Part shown: piece after piece, positions 8,077-16,983 of the stretch
How positions within the stretch are numbered: the stretch's first letter is position 1
How the letters are laid out: each line of letters opens with the position of its first letter
NCBI GenBank assembly: GCA_964524835.1
Contig: CAZGEG010000017.1
Location: 40,633-104,632, forward strand
DNA length: 64,000 nucleotides
Direction: 5' to 3'
Source: JACRCG01 sp964524835
GTDB taxonomy: Bacteria; Desulfobacterota; Desulfuromonadia; Geobacterales; Pseudopelobacteraceae
Position numbers and translations under genes: made by a program
Notes under the pieces: model-generated
Told to the model about the DNA's origin: nothing
Database searches by the model: none
What the model saw: only the letters and a program-made list of their open reading frames with translations

Positions 8077-9051
8077 ATGTTTTTTCCACAGTTCCGTGCC
8101 CGCAGAATCAGGGGAAGTGAAACCTTTCGCCGGATGGTCCGCGAGACGTCCCTGTCAGTTGACGACCTTGTCTATCCGATGTTTTCCGCTTTCGGCAGTG
8201 GAATCAAAAAAGAAATATCATCCATGCCCGGCATCTATCAGCAATCCATCGAGAATATAGTCGCCGAGGCCAGAGAAGCCAGGGATCTGGGGATTCCCGC
8301 CGTGCTGCTGTTCGGCATCCCCGAAAGCAAGGATGCGGTCGGCAGCGATGCGTATTCCGATACCGGAATCATCCAGGAAACGATCCGTGCATTGAAAAAG
8401 GATGTGCCGGGTCTGGCGGTCATCACCGATGTCTGCATGTGTGAATATACCGACCACGGGCACTGCGGGATTATCAAAAACGGTGATGTCGATAATGACT
8501 CGACATTGGAACTGCTGGCGCGGGAAGCTCTCTCGCATGTGCAGGCGGGGGCCGACATGGTGGCTCCTTCCGATATGATGGACGGGCGGGTGGGCGCCAT
8601 CCGGGAACTGCTTGATGAGCATGGTTTTGATGCGATTCCGATCATGAGTTACGCGGTCAAATACGCTTCCGGCTACTACGGCCCGTTCCGGGAAGCGGCG
8701 GAGTCGACGCCGCAATTCGGCGATCGTCGCAGCTATCAGATGGATCCGGGCAACCGCCGTGAAGCGCTCCGTGAGGCCGCTTCGGATATTGAAGAGGGGG
8801 CGGATATCATCATGGTGAAGCCGGGACTGCCTTACCTCGATATCCTGCGCGACCTGCGCAACGAGTATGACCTGCCGCTGGCGGTCTACAACGTCTCGGG
8901 AGAATACAGCATGGTCAAGGGGGCTGCCGAGCGGGGTTGGATAGATGAGGAGCGGGTCGTACTTGAAACGATGACCGCCTTCAAGCGAGCCGGGGCCGAT
9001 ATAATCATCACCTATCATGCTAAAGACGTCGCGAAGTGGCTTGCCAGATAA
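8077..9051 (+). CDS. hemB: delta-aminolevulinic acid dehydratase (porphobilinogen synthase)
   Basis: Joins two aminolevulinate molecules to porphobilinogen in tetrapyrrole synthesis, the common route to haem, sirohaem and cobalamin. The 324-residue length is standard. The metal-binding stretch DVCMCEYTDHGHCG has the three cysteines of the zinc-type enzyme. The two active-site lysines sit in MSYAVKYASGYYGPF and IMVKPGLPYLD. The ATG at 8077 follows an ideal AAGGAGGA (8063-8070). The upstream in-frame ATG lacks such a site. Confidence 0.97.
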   Translation: MFFPQFRARRIRGSETFRRMVRETSLSVDDLVYPMFSAFGSGIKKEISSMPGIYQQSIENIVAEAREARDLGIPAVLLFGIPESKDAVGSDAYSDTGIIQETIRALKKDVPGLAVITDVCMCEYTDHGHCGIIKNGDVDNDSTLELLAREALSHVQAGADMVAPSDMMDGRVGAIRELLDEHGFDAIPIMSYAVKYASGYYGPFREAAESTPQFGDRRSYQMDPGNRREALREAASDIEEGADIIMVKPGLPYLDILRDLRNEYDLPLAVYNVSGEYSMVKGAAERGWIDEERVVLETMTAFKRAGADIIITYHAKDVAKWLAR

Positions 9052-9069
9052 ATTTATATCATGAATGAA

Positions 9070-9963
9070 TCAGTTCCTTGCTTCATTGTGTGACGGCGGC
9101 CTGTCCAGATAACGTGGCAGGCTGCCGCGTACTTCTACAACTGGTCCGTCTTCCAACTCTTCAGTCTCCCCGCTGTCTTCCCCATAATCTTCCTCCCCGG
9201 CTGCCCAGGAATACAACTTCTGCGAATCGCGCAGGACCGGCTGCTGGGGCGTACCGAATACCCGTTTCTGCATTTCTTCGTCGAACAGGCCGATACAGCC
9301 GTGCGATGCCGGTCGGCCTGGGAGGTCGCGGGCATGCAGCCAGTACGAGACGTTATCCTCTCCGATGTGAAAGCGGAGGGCATTGTCCATCGGGTACTGC
9401 TCTTCGTCATTGGCGGTTTTATAGAGTGACGATGTGTGATGGCGGTGGCGGGTGGAGATCCGAAACATGCCGCCGGGGGTTTCTGTCGTTTCCTTGCCTG
9501 TCGCGGCTGGAGACGAAAAAACCAGCCTGCCATACTCGTAGGCTCCGAGCCACTGCTCGGTGATGTCGACCAAAATATACTTTTCGTGGCGGGCGGCCGG
9601 TTGATAGGAATACGGCAGCGGCGTGTATCCCCGGATGTCCGCCATATTGTCGGGTACCTTTATGGTCATGCCGGGATAGACATGGCGGCGGTCAACCCGG
9701 TTGAATCGCGCGACCAGAATCCAGTCTGTGCCGAAGAGCGATTCGAGCGACTGATGCGGTTCTATGAACTGGGGGTGCCATTTGATGTTTTTGAGGCTTG
9801 GGTACTCTATCCGTGAAAGGTCTTCTCTGGCCTTGTCCTCCGGAGATGCTGCCGGTCCATCCGTCATGGACGGTGTCCGGAGAACCGAGAAGCCGACAAG
9901 GATGACGGTAAACAGCGTTACCAGGGATATTTTGTGCGAAAGCCGCATACGGCTGTAGCGCAT
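9070..9963 (-). CDS. L,D-transpeptidase (YkuD family)
   Basis: A 297-residue envelope protein that probably forms 3-3 peptidoglycan cross-links or anchors a protein to the wall. An N-terminal membrane segment at about residues 9-27 (ISLVTLFTVILVGFSVL) is followed by a LysM-like stretch ending YPGMTIKVP and a YkuD catalytic domain with SHGCIGLFDEEM (catalytic His and Cys; the usual Arg after the Cys pair is Gly-Leu here). The C-terminus is acidic. I chose ATG 9963 because the extra upstream residues would run towards the divergent aldolase gene. Confidence 0.85.
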   Translation of the reverse strand: MRYSRMRLSHKISLVTLFTVILVGFSVLRTPSMTDGPAASPEDKAREDLSRIEYPSLKNIKWHPQFIEPHQSLESLFGTDWILVARFNRVDRRHVYPGMTIKVPDNMADIRGYTPLPYSYQPAARHEKYILVDITEQWLGAYEYGRLVFSSPAATGKETTETPGGMFRISTRHRHHTSSLYKTANDEEQYPMDNALRFHIGEDNVSYWLHARDLPGRPASHGCIGLFDEEMQKRVFGTPQQPVLRDSQKLYSWAAGEEDYGEDSGETEELEDGPVVEVRGSLPRYLDRPPSHNEARN

Positions 9964-10146
9964 ATTGACGTGTCCTTGCAATAGATGATGGTAAAGGAGC
10001 ATCATAATCATTTGTCCGCCACTATTCAACAGTTGTCATCACGAAGGGATGGAAATTTCTGGCATCGGGACAGAACAGATGCTAAATTGCCGTGCGTAGT
10101 TCAATTCTGTGATGCGTGGAGAAAAAGCTTGGAAGAGCCGAAGAAG

Positions 10147-11187
10147 ATGCCAACATACAATCAGTTTGCCAGCGATAACTATGCCGGGATCTGCCCGGAG
10201 GCGTGGCAGGCGATGCAGGATGCCAACGTCGGGTTTGTCTCCTCGTATGGCGATGACCTCTGGACGGAACGGGCCTGCCGGCAGCTTCGCGAGGTTTTTG
10301 AGACAGAGTGCCAGGTGTTCTTTGTTTTTAACGGTACCGCGGCGAATTCTCTCGCGTTGGCCTCCCTGTGCCGTTCCTACCATAGTGTGATCTGTCATGA
10401 ACTGGCCCATGTCGAGACGGACGAGTGCGGGGCACCGGAGTTTTTCTCAAACGGCACCAAGCTGCTGCATGTGAACGGTCCCGGTGGAAAGTTCGATCTG
10501 GCGGAGGTGGAGCGAGCAATCACCCGTCGCAGTGATATCCATTATCCCCGCCCGAAGGTGTTAAGTCTGACCCAGGCGACGGAAGTCGGCACGGTATATA
10601 CACCGGATGAAATCGGCGCGGCCAGTGAGCTGGCACGGCGCTATGGCATGAGGGTGCAGATGGATGGCGCCCGTTTCGCCAACGCCGTTGTTTCGCTGGA
10701 TGTCGCCCCTGCGGAGATAACCTGGCGTGCGGGTGTGGATGTTCTCTGTCTGGGAGGGGCTAAAAACGGCATGGCGGTTGGCGAGGCGGTAGTCTTTTTT
10801 AACCGCGAGCTTGCCCAGGAATTTGACTATCGCTGCAAACAGGCCGGACAGCTGGCTTCCAAGATGCGCTTTATATCGGCTCCCTGGATCGGGATGCTCG
10901 AAGGGGGCGCCTGGCTGAAAAATGCGCGGCATGCCAACGGTTGTGCGGCATTGTTGGAACAGCATCTGGCCGGAATAGAGGGGGTTCGTATCATGTATCC
11001 GCGGCAGGCCAACTCGGTGTTTGTCGAGATGCCGGAAGCGGTTGTCGCGGCCCTTAGAGACGCAGGATGGCACTTTTATTCTTTTATCGGGTCGGGTGGA
11101 GCGCGCTTCATGTGTTCGTGGCAGACAACGGAACGTGATGTCCTCCAGCTGGCCGATGCGGTCCGGTTGGCTGCAGCAGCCACCTGA
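10147..11187 (+). CDS. low-specificity L-threonine aldolase family enzyme
   Basis: A 346-residue fold-type I PLP enzyme of the beta-eliminating lyase family, expected to split threonine or allo-threonine to glycine and acetaldehyde. The PLP lysine is in LGGAKNGMAVGEAVVFF, the cofactor Asp/Ala block is MRVQMDGARFANA, and the N-terminus has the family's FASDNYAG. The start is ATG 10147 with GGAAG upstream; the open frame continues upstream but without similarity. A 52-residue gene follows 22 bases later. Confidence 0.88.
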   Translation: MPTYNQFASDNYAGICPEAWQAMQDANVGFVSSYGDDLWTERACRQLREVFETECQVFFVFNGTAANSLALASLCRSYHSVICHELAHVETDECGAPEFFSNGTKLLHVNGPGGKFDLAEVERAITRRSDIHYPRPKVLSLTQATEVGTVYTPDEIGAASELARRYGMRVQMDGARFANAVVSLDVAPAEITWRAGVDVLCLGGAKNGMAVGEAVVFFNRELAQEFDYRCKQAGQLASKMRFISAPWIGMLEGGAWLKNARHANGCAALLEQHLAGIEGVRIMYPRQANSVFVEMPEAVVAALRDAGWHFYSFIGSGGARFMCSWQTTERDVLQLADAVRLAAAAT

Positions 11188-11209
11188 CGGAAACGGTGGG
11201 AGGTGCTGC

Positions 11210-11368
11210 ATGATCAAAACGGCAACGTTCGAGGCATTACTGGGTGATGCGGTACCGGATGGACAGGGGGGGTATCATTTCACCCTGGAGGGCAAAACGT
11301 ATCATCTGCAGGATAAGGATGAAGTGCGGAAGATTGCGGAAGCACATGGTTACATAATCATATACTGA
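11210..11368 (+). CDS. small conserved-type protein downstream of the aldolase
   Basis: A 52-residue protein starting MIKTATFEALLGDAV, with GYHFTLEGKTYHL in the middle. The ATG at 11210 has GGGAGG just upstream and the gene is followed by an intrinsic terminator, so it looks like a real last gene of the aldolase transcript. No function is recognisable. Confidence 0.55.
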   Translation: MIKTATFEALLGDAVPDGQGGYHFTLEGKTYHLQDKDEVRKIAEAHGYIIIY

Positions 11369-11390
11369 TGGATCTGTTGCCTGGAAAGTG

Positions 11391-11427
11391 TCCATCCCCG
11401 TAGTATGGGGGTGGATATTCTTTTTTT
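11391..11427 (+). terminator. intrinsic terminator
   Basis: Arms TCCATCCCC (11391-11399) and GGGGGTGGA (11407-11415) form a 9-bp stem with one G-T pair and a 7-base loop, followed by TTC and seven T. It ends the aldolase transcript. The next 231 bases up to the hdr operon are AT-rich and hold its presumed promoter (for example TTGTAC at 11541 and TTATAA at 11565, weakly supported). Confidence 0.75.
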
Positions 11428-11658
11428 ATGTGTGTATATGAAGCCTGACGTGCGAATCGAGCGCTACATGCGCCGCTTGTTGGTATGACAACTTTTGATT
11501 TTTCCTAAAATATATGTGCCGATAAATATTGACTTGCTTTTTGTACATCAAATGTGTAGAGAATGTTATAAGTAACTTAGTATTAGAGGGTTTTTCGAGT
11601 GTTCCCCGCCGCACTGCTCCGCTGACCCGGTTACCTCAATTTTACTTTAACTAAATGG

Positions 11659-12252
11659 ATGCCCCGCGTGAAAAAGAAAAAAATGGTCATCTCGCAGGAA
11701 ACGATGGACATCGATTTTGTGCGCAAGGTCGAAGCCCTCTCCGGCACCTCGGTGCGTCGCTGCTTCCAGTGCGGCAAGTGTTCGGCCGGCTGCCCCATGG
11801 CAACTTTCATGGAGCACCCTCCCAACCGTGTTGTGCGCCTGCTGCAGCTTGGCCAGTGGCAGCGCATCCTGGCCGGACGTTCCATCTGGTACTGCGCCTC
11901 CTGCGAGACCTGCTCCACCCGCTGCCCCAACAAGGTTCACCTTGCCTCCATCATGGACGCCCTGCGCAAGCTTTCCTGGGACGCGGAAGGTGCCTCCAAG
12001 GAAAGCTATGTCCAGCTGGCCAACAAACTCTTCCTGCAGAATATCCGCACCTACGGTCGCCAGTACGAGATGCGCCTGGCCGCAGTCTTCAACGTCAAAT
12101 CAGGCCAGTTCCTGAAGGACCTTATGCTCGGGCCCAAGCTGCTCGCCAAGGGCAAGCTGAAGATGTTCCACAGCAAAAACAGGAACCTGCCTGAAATCGA
12201 AAAGATCTTTGCCCGCATTGAAGCGATGCGCAAAAACGGAGAAGCGCTGTAA
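11659..12252 (+). CDS. hdrC: HdrC-like iron-sulfur subunit
   Basis: A 197-residue homologue of heterodisulfide reductase subunit C. Two CxxCxxCxxxC ferredoxin-type sites are visible: CFQCGKCSAGCP and CASCETCSTRCP, so two [4Fe-4S] clusters pass electrons between HdrA and HdrB. It is the first gene of a seven-gene operon that matches HdrABC-FlxABCD. The ATG at 11659 is followed by a lysine-rich leader; a GTG at 11668 or ATG at 11683 are alternatives. Confidence 0.9.
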   Translation: MPRVKKKKMVISQETMDIDFVRKVEALSGTSVRRCFQCGKCSAGCPMATFMEHPPNRVVRLLQLGQWQRILAGRSIWYCASCETCSTRCPNKVHLASIMDALRKLSWDAEGASKESYVQLANKLFLQNIRTYGRQYEMRLAAVFNVKSGQFLKDLMLGPKLLAKGKLKMFHSKNRNLPEIEKIFARIEAMRKNGEAL

Positions 12253-12268
12253 GGCAAATGAAAGGCAA

Positions 12269-12346
12269 TTTTGAATGTTGGATTTTGGATTTTGAATTGG
12301 AAAGCCTTTCTTTCAAAATTCAACATTCATAATTCAACATTGAATG
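12269..12346. repeat. heptad-repeat inverted element between hdrC and hdrB
   Basis: The left arm (12269 on) is a run of 7-base units TTTTGAA, TGTTGGA, TTTTGGA, TTTTGAA. The right arm (12312-12346) has TTCAAAA, TTCAACA, TTCATAA, TTCAACA, TTGAATG. The arms are imperfect reverse complements and could fold into a long AT-rich hairpin in the mRNA. Nothing in it looks like a gene. Confidence 0.8.
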
Positions 12347-12365
12347 AAAGGACCTCGGCATAGCA

Positions 12366-13247
12366 ATGAAAACTCTTCTCAATTATTCCTACTATCCCGG
12401 CTGTTCCCTGCACGCTTCGGCCGGCGAATACGACCTCTCCACCCGTGAACTGTTCAAGCACCTGGGCATCGGCCTGACCGAGGTACCGGACTGGTTCTGC
12501 TGCGGCGCCACTCCGGCCCACAACGTGGACGAACTGCTCTCCCTTTCCCTCTGTGCCAAGAACCTGGAGCTGGCCGACAATGTCGAAGGCGACCTGGCTG
12601 TAGCCTGTGCCGCCTGCTTCTCGCGTCTCAAGACGACTCAGCATATCCTGGGCGAAAGTGACGTCAAGCGCAAACAGGTGGAAAAGGCCATCGACGCTCC
12701 CCTGAAACTGGACGGCAAGGTCAAACACCTGCTGGAAATACTGGCCGGGGACCTGGGTCTGGAGCGCCTGGCTACCGCTGTCAACAAGCCCTTGTCGGGC
12801 CTCAAGGTCGCCTGCTACTACGGCTGCCTGCTGACCCGCCCGAACGACGTCCCCAATCTGGATTGCGTAGAAGCCCCGACCATCATGGAGCGGGTAGTGG
12901 AAGCAGCCGGCGCCGAGGCCGTGTCCTGGACCCACCGCCTGGAGTGCTGCGGCGCCAACTTCACCCTCTCGCGTCCCGGCGTCGTCATCCAGCTCACCAA
13001 TGCCATCCTCGACTCGGCCAAGGCGGCCGGCGCCGACTGCATCATGGTTGGCTGTCCCCTGTGCCACGGCAACCTGGACATCCGCCAGAAGGAGATCGAA
13101 GGGGTTTACAACGTCAGCTACGCCCTGCCGGTCTTCTACCTGACCCAGCTCGTCGGGCTGTCCGTCGGACTGGGTCCGGACAAGCTCGGCCTGGACGCCA
13201 TGATTGTCAACCCGATGCCGCTGCTGAAAGAGAAGGGGTTACTGTAA
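12366..13247 (+). CDS. hdrB: HdrB-like subunit with two CCG domains
   Basis: A 293-residue homologue of heterodisulfide reductase subunit B, the disulfide-reducing subunit. Two CCG domains carry the cysteines of the non-cubane iron-sulfur centres: YPGCSLHAS with DWFCCGATPAHN in the first half, and CYYGCLLTRP with RLECCGANFTLS then GCPLCHGNLD in the second. The physiological disulfide is unknown here; in sulfate reducers it is thought to be DsrC. Its stop is one base from the hdrA start, so translation is coupled. Confidence 0.92.
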   Translation: MKTLLNYSYYPGCSLHASAGEYDLSTRELFKHLGIGLTEVPDWFCCGATPAHNVDELLSLSLCAKNLELADNVEGDLAVACAACFSRLKTTQHILGESDVKRKQVEKAIDAPLKLDGKVKHLLEILAGDLGLERLATAVNKPLSGLKVACYYGCLLTRPNDVPNLDCVEAPTIMERVVEAAGAEAVSWTHRLECCGANFTLSRPGVVIQLTNAILDSAKAAGADCIMVGCPLCHGNLDIRQKEIEGVYNVSYALPVFYLTQLVGLSVGLGPDKLGLDAMIVNPMPLLKEKGLL

Positions 13248-13248
13248 C

Positions 13249-15246
13249 ATGTCACGAATAGGCGTATTTATCTGCCACTGCGGCGAAAACATATCCAGGA
13301 CCGTCGATGTCGAGCGGGTGGCGCAGGAGGTCGGCAAACTTCCCGGCGTATCCTTCTCCACCGACTACAAATATATGTGTTCCGATCCTGGACAGAACCT
13401 TCTGAAGAAGGCCATTCAGGAACAGAAACTCACCCATGTCGTCGTGGCTGCCTGTTCGCCGCGCATGCATGAAAAAACGTTCCGAAAAGCCGTTGAAGCG
13501 GCCGGCCTGAACCCCTTCCTCTGTGAGATGGCCAACATCCGTGAGCACTGCTCCTGGGTTCATGAAAACAGGGAAGAGGCCACTTTCAAGGCGATCGAGA
13601 TCGTCGGCATGATGGTGGAGCGGGTCAAGAAAAACCGCGTGCTGCCTGCCATCACTGTGCCGGTCACGAAGCGTTCCCTGGTGATCGGCGGCGGCATCGC
13701 CGGAATCCAGGCCGCCCTCGACATTGCGGATTGCGGTCACGAGGTTATCCTGGTTGAGCGGGAACCCTCCATCGGCGGCCATATGGCCCAGCTCTCCGAG
13801 ACCTTTCCGACCCTGGACTGTTCGCAATGCATTATGACCCCCAAGATGGTCGATGTGGCCAACCACCCCAAGATCAAGCTCTACACCTACAGTGAAATCG
13901 AACTGGTCGAGGGGTACATCGGCAATTTCCAGGTCACCATCAAGAAAAGGGCCCGCTCCGTTGATGAGGACAAATGCACCGGCTGCGGCGTCTGCATGAC
14001 CAAATGCCCGCAGAAAAAGATCCCCAACAAATTCGACCAGAACATCGGCATGCGTACGGCCATCTACGTCCCTTTTCCCCAGGCGGTGCCGAACACCCCG
14101 GTCATCGACCGCGAAAACTGCACCTGGTTCAAGACCGGCAAATGCGGCGTCTGCCAGAAGGTCTGCGGCCCCGGTGCGGTTGATTTTGAACAGCAGGACC
14201 GTTTGATCGTCGAAGCGGTCGGCGCGATCGTCGTTGCCACCGGCTTTGACCTGTATACCATCGATGAAAAACCGAAGGGGTCACCCATCAAAGGGTACGG
14301 CGAATTCGGTCATGGAAAAATTCCGGATGTAATCGACGGCATGACCTTCGAGCGGCTTGCCTCAGCCAGTGGACCCACCGGCGGCAAGATCCTCCGCCCT
14401 TCCGACGGCAAGGAGCCGAAGCAGATCGTCTTCATACAGTGCATCGGTTCCCGGGCCCGGGAAAAGGGGATCTCGTACTGCTCCAAGGTCTGCTGCATGT
14501 ACACCGCCAAACATACCATGCTCTATCACCACAAGGTGCACGACGGTCAGGCCTATGTCTTTTTCATGGACGCCCGTACCCCGGGAAAAAGCTACGACGA
14601 ATTCTGGCGCCGCTCGATTGAAGAAGAGGAGGCGGTCTACATCCGCGGCATGGTCTCGCGCCTGTACCAGAAAGGGGACAAGGTCGTCGTCATGGGGAGC
14701 GATATCGCAGTCGGCGTCCAGGTCGAGATCGAAGCCGACATGGTCGTTCTGGCTACCGCGGTCATGCCCCAGAAGGGGGCCGACACCCTGGCCCAGAAGC
14801 TGGGGATATCCTATGACAAATACCACTTCTACTCCGAGGCCCATGCCAAGCTGCGCCCGGTGGAATGCGCCACCGCCGGCATCTACCTGGCCGGCGCCTG
14901 CCAGGGGCCGAAGGATATTCCGGAAACGGTGTCCCAGGCCAGTGCCGCGGCCGCCAAGGTCATGACCCTCTTCTCCAAGGAAATGCTGGAGCGTGAACCG
15001 ATCGTGGCCCGGGTTCGCGAAGCGGGCTGTGTCGGCTGTTTCGCCTGCAAGAAAGTCTGTGCCTATGGCGCCGTTGAGGAAAAAGAGATCCGTGATCGCC
15101 AGGGCAACCTGATCAAGGTTGTGGCCTATGTCAATCCGGGCGTTTGCGGCGGCTGCGGCACCTGCCAGGCCACCTGCCCGTCGAAATCTGTGGAGCTGGA
15201 CGGTTATACCGATGAGCAGATTATTGCCATGATTGAGGCGCTCTAG
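13249..15246 (+). CDS. hdrA: HdrA-like flavin subunit, electron-bifurcating type
   Basis: A 665-residue protein, the full length of methanogen-type HdrA. In order: an N-terminal domain (IGVFICHCGENIS, with conserved Cys), an FAD-binding fold at about 142-175 (VIGGGIAGIQAALDIA), the LDCSQCIMTPKM block, a ferredoxin site at 243-254 (CTGCGVCMTKCP), a further Cys cluster (CGVCQKVCGPGAV), and two C-terminal [4Fe-4S] sites (CVGCFACKKVCAYG and CGGCGTCQATCPS). HdrA is the site of flavin-based bifurcation in related complexes; that this one bifurcates is inferred from family and operon. Confidence 0.93.
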   Translation: MSRIGVFICHCGENISRTVDVERVAQEVGKLPGVSFSTDYKYMCSDPGQNLLKKAIQEQKLTHVVVAACSPRMHEKTFRKAVEAAGLNPFLCEMANIREHCSWVHENREEATFKAIEIVGMMVERVKKNRVLPAITVPVTKRSLVIGGGIAGIQAALDIADCGHEVILVEREPSIGGHMAQLSETFPTLDCSQCIMTPKMVDVANHPKIKLYTYSEIELVEGYIGNFQVTIKKRARSVDEDKCTGCGVCMTKCPQKKIPNKFDQNIGMRTAIYVPFPQAVPNTPVIDRENCTWFKTGKCGVCQKVCGPGAVDFEQQDRLIVEAVGAIVVATGFDLYTIDEKPKGSPIKGYGEFGHGKIPDVIDGMTFERLASASGPTGGKILRPSDGKEPKQIVFIQCIGSRAREKGISYCSKVCCMYTAKHTMLYHHKVHDGQAYVFFMDARTPGKSYDEFWRRSIEEEEAVYIRGMVSRLYQKGDKVVVMGSDIAVGVQVEIEADMVVLATAVMPQKGADTLAQKLGISYDKYHFYSEAHAKLRPVECATAGIYLAGACQGPKDIPETVSQASAAAAKVMTLFSKEMLEREPIVARVREAGCVGCFACKKVCAYGAVEEKEIRDRQGNLIKVVAYVNPGVCGGCGTCQATCPSKSVELDGYTDEQIIAMIEAL

Positions 15247-15253
15247 AGGCTTA

Positions 15254-15372
15254 CTCACGCGGAGACGCGGAGTTCGCGGAGTACGTCAAAATCAAAGGAT
15301 TTTTGGTTTACCCCTAATGACTTTAAGCTTTTAATCCTGGTTTTCTCCGTGCCCTCTGCGGCTCCGCGTGAG
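15254..15372. repeat. inverted repeat between hdrA and flxD
   Basis: Two 32-base arms, 15254-15285 and 15341-15372, are imperfect reverse complements sharing the outer CTCACGCGGAG / CTCCGCGTGAG. The left arm repeats CGCGGAG three times at 8-9 base spacing. The arms are separated by 55 AT-rich bases, so the whole could fold into a long hairpin. This differs in sequence from the other elements of the operon. Confidence 0.82.
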
Positions 15373-15399
15373 GCGGGTTAGAACGTAAAAGGAAGCTCT

Positions 15400-15900
15400 A
15401 TGAACCCTGAAAAACAGAAGCACTCCTTCGAACCCAAGATCATCGCTTTCGTCTGTACCTGGTGCACCTATGCCGGAGCGGACCTGGCCGGTACCAGCCG
15501 CATGCAGTATCCGGCCAACGTCCGGGTGCTCAAGTTCCCCTGTACCGGCCGCATCGACCCGGTTTTCATTCTGAAGGCATTCCAGCAGGGTGCCGATGGT
15601 GTGCTGGTCTCCGGTTGCCATCCCGGCGACTGCCACTACATCGCCGGAAACTTCCACGCCCGGCGCCGCTTCGCCGCCTTTCGGAAGCTGCTTGAGTTTG
15701 TCGGGGTTGATCTTGATCGCCTGCAGTTTTCGTGGGTCTCGGCTGCCGAAGGGGGGAAATGGGTCGAGGTCGTAACCGATCTGACTGAAAAAGTGCGGGG
15801 AATGGGGCCGATGTCCGAGTTCAAGGAACTGGCGCTTGAGGAGCAGTGGTCCGGGACCATCGATTCGCCGGAATTGAAAGAAGCGTATAATCAAATCTAA
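15400..15900 (+). CDS. flxD: MvhD/FlxD-like iron-sulfur subunit
   Basis: A 166-residue homologue of MvhD, the [2Fe-2S] subunit that hands electrons from a hydrogenase or NADH module to HdrA. Visible cysteine blocks are VCTWCTYAGAD, FPCTGRIDP and SGCHPGDCHY, typical of the family. Its place right after hdrA and ahead of the NADH-module genes fits FlxD, the connector between Flx and Hdr. No hydrogenase subunits (MvhA, MvhG) are encoded nearby. Confidence 0.9.
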   Translation: MNPEKQKHSFEPKIIAFVCTWCTYAGADLAGTSRMQYPANVRVLKFPCTGRIDPVFILKAFQQGADGVLVSGCHPGDCHYIAGNFHARRRFAAFRKLLEFVGVDLDRLQFSWVSAAEGGKWVEVVTDLTEKVRGMGPMSEFKELALEEQWSGTIDSPELKEAYNQI

Positions 15901-15908
15901 AACTTGTC

Positions 15909-16020
15909 TCACCACTAAGCCACGAAGGACACGAAGAAGGCCCAAAGTCTTTCAGGTTTAACCTCCAAAATTCTTTTGACGGTTTTGACTTACTTCGTGC
16001 TCTTCGTGACTTCGTGGTGA
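15909..16020. repeat. CACGAAG heptad inverted repeat between flxD and flxC
   Basis: Two 30-base arms, 15909-15938 and 15991-16020, are imperfect reverse complements with TCACCAC at the outside and units of CACGAAG / CTTCGTG repeated inside. About 50 bases lie between. It fills almost all of the flxD-flxC spacer. The flxC start follows 12 bases after it. Confidence 0.85.
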
Positions 16021-16032
16021 ATAAAGGTTTTT

Positions 16033-16953
16033 ATGACAACTATTGACACATCAATCTATTCTGCCGTTACGGAGGCCATTCGCTCCGAAGCGGTTCGGCT
16101 GCTGACCACCGGAGAGGTCGTTGCAATCGTCGGGTATATCCCCGGTCGTCGCAGCGGTTCCTCTCAGCCCGCAGTCATAACCGCTGCCGCTGATGCCGCC
16201 TCATTGTTCTTCTCCGCAGCCAGTGTCAACAACCTGGCCGTCTACCTCACCAAGGCCAAAAAAGAAATCCCCAAGAACGGAAAAATCGGCATCGTCGTCA
16301 AGGGGTGCGATCTCAAGGCGCTGGTCGGGTTGATGGGGGAATCGCAGCTCAAACGCGAGGACCTCTACCTGATTGGTGTCCCGTGTGCCGGGGTGCTGGC
16401 CTCAACGGTGCAGCCCGCTACCGGTCTGACTGCGGATACCATTGCCCCCAAGTGCCGCGAATGTGACGCCCATCTGCCGGCCGGCTGCGATTATGTGCCG
16501 GACGTGGCGCTCCCGCCGGGGCCGCAGCTGGAGGGAATGTACGCGGCCGAAATCGCCCGGCTGGAAGCGCTGACCCCGGCCGAGCGCTGGGCCTATTGGA
16601 AAGAGCAGTTTGCCAAATGCATCAAGTGCTACGCCTGCCGTCAGGTCTGCCCGTTCTGCTTCTGCGAGCAGTGTCTCTGCGACCGCAACAAGCCGCAGAT
16701 GGTGGAGACGACCCCCCGCCCGGCCGGCAACACCGCCTGGCACATTGTCCGCGCCATGCACCTGGCCGGCCGCTGCGCCGGCTGCGCCGAATGCGAACGG
16801 GTCTGCCCGATGGACATTCCCCTGAACCTCCTCAACCGCAAGATGGCCAAGGAGCTGAAGGAGCTGTATGACTACGAAGCGGGCTTTGAGGTCAATGACA
16901 AGGGGCCGCTGACGACATTTACCGAAAAAGACGATCAGAGTTTTATTAAATAA
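16033..16953 (+). CDS. flxC: FlxC-like iron-sulfur protein
   Basis: A 306-residue protein. The first half (1-130) is an alpha/beta domain with GKIGIVVKGCDLKALVGL and a conserved IGVPCAGVL, resembling the N-terminal part of FrhB/FdhB-like and related hydrogenase beta subunits. The second half carries ferredoxin-like sites: CIKCYACRQVCPFCFC with CEQCLC, and CAGCAECERVCPMDIP. It belongs to the Flx module that oxidises NADH. The FlxC name is given by order and cluster content, not by alignment. Confidence 0.75.
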   Translation: MTTIDTSIYSAVTEAIRSEAVRLLTTGEVVAIVGYIPGRRSGSSQPAVITAAADAASLFFSAASVNNLAVYLTKAKKEIPKNGKIGIVVKGCDLKALVGLMGESQLKREDLYLIGVPCAGVLASTVQPATGLTADTIAPKCRECDAHLPAGCDYVPDVALPPGPQLEGMYAAEIARLEALTPAERWAYWKEQFAKCIKCYACRQVCPFCFCEQCLCDRNKPQMVETTPRPAGNTAWHIVRAMHLAGRCAGCAECERVCPMDIPLNLLNRKMAKELKELYDYEAGFEVNDKGPLTTFTEKDDQSFIK

Positions 16954-16983
16954 ATAACTGCCAAAAATTGAAAAAGGTTTTAC

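Noticed and set aside
11541..11571. Promoter for the hdr operon
   Set aside because: TTGTAC and TTATAA are about 18 bases apart, but both boxes are weak and several alternatives exist, so it was mentioned only as possible.
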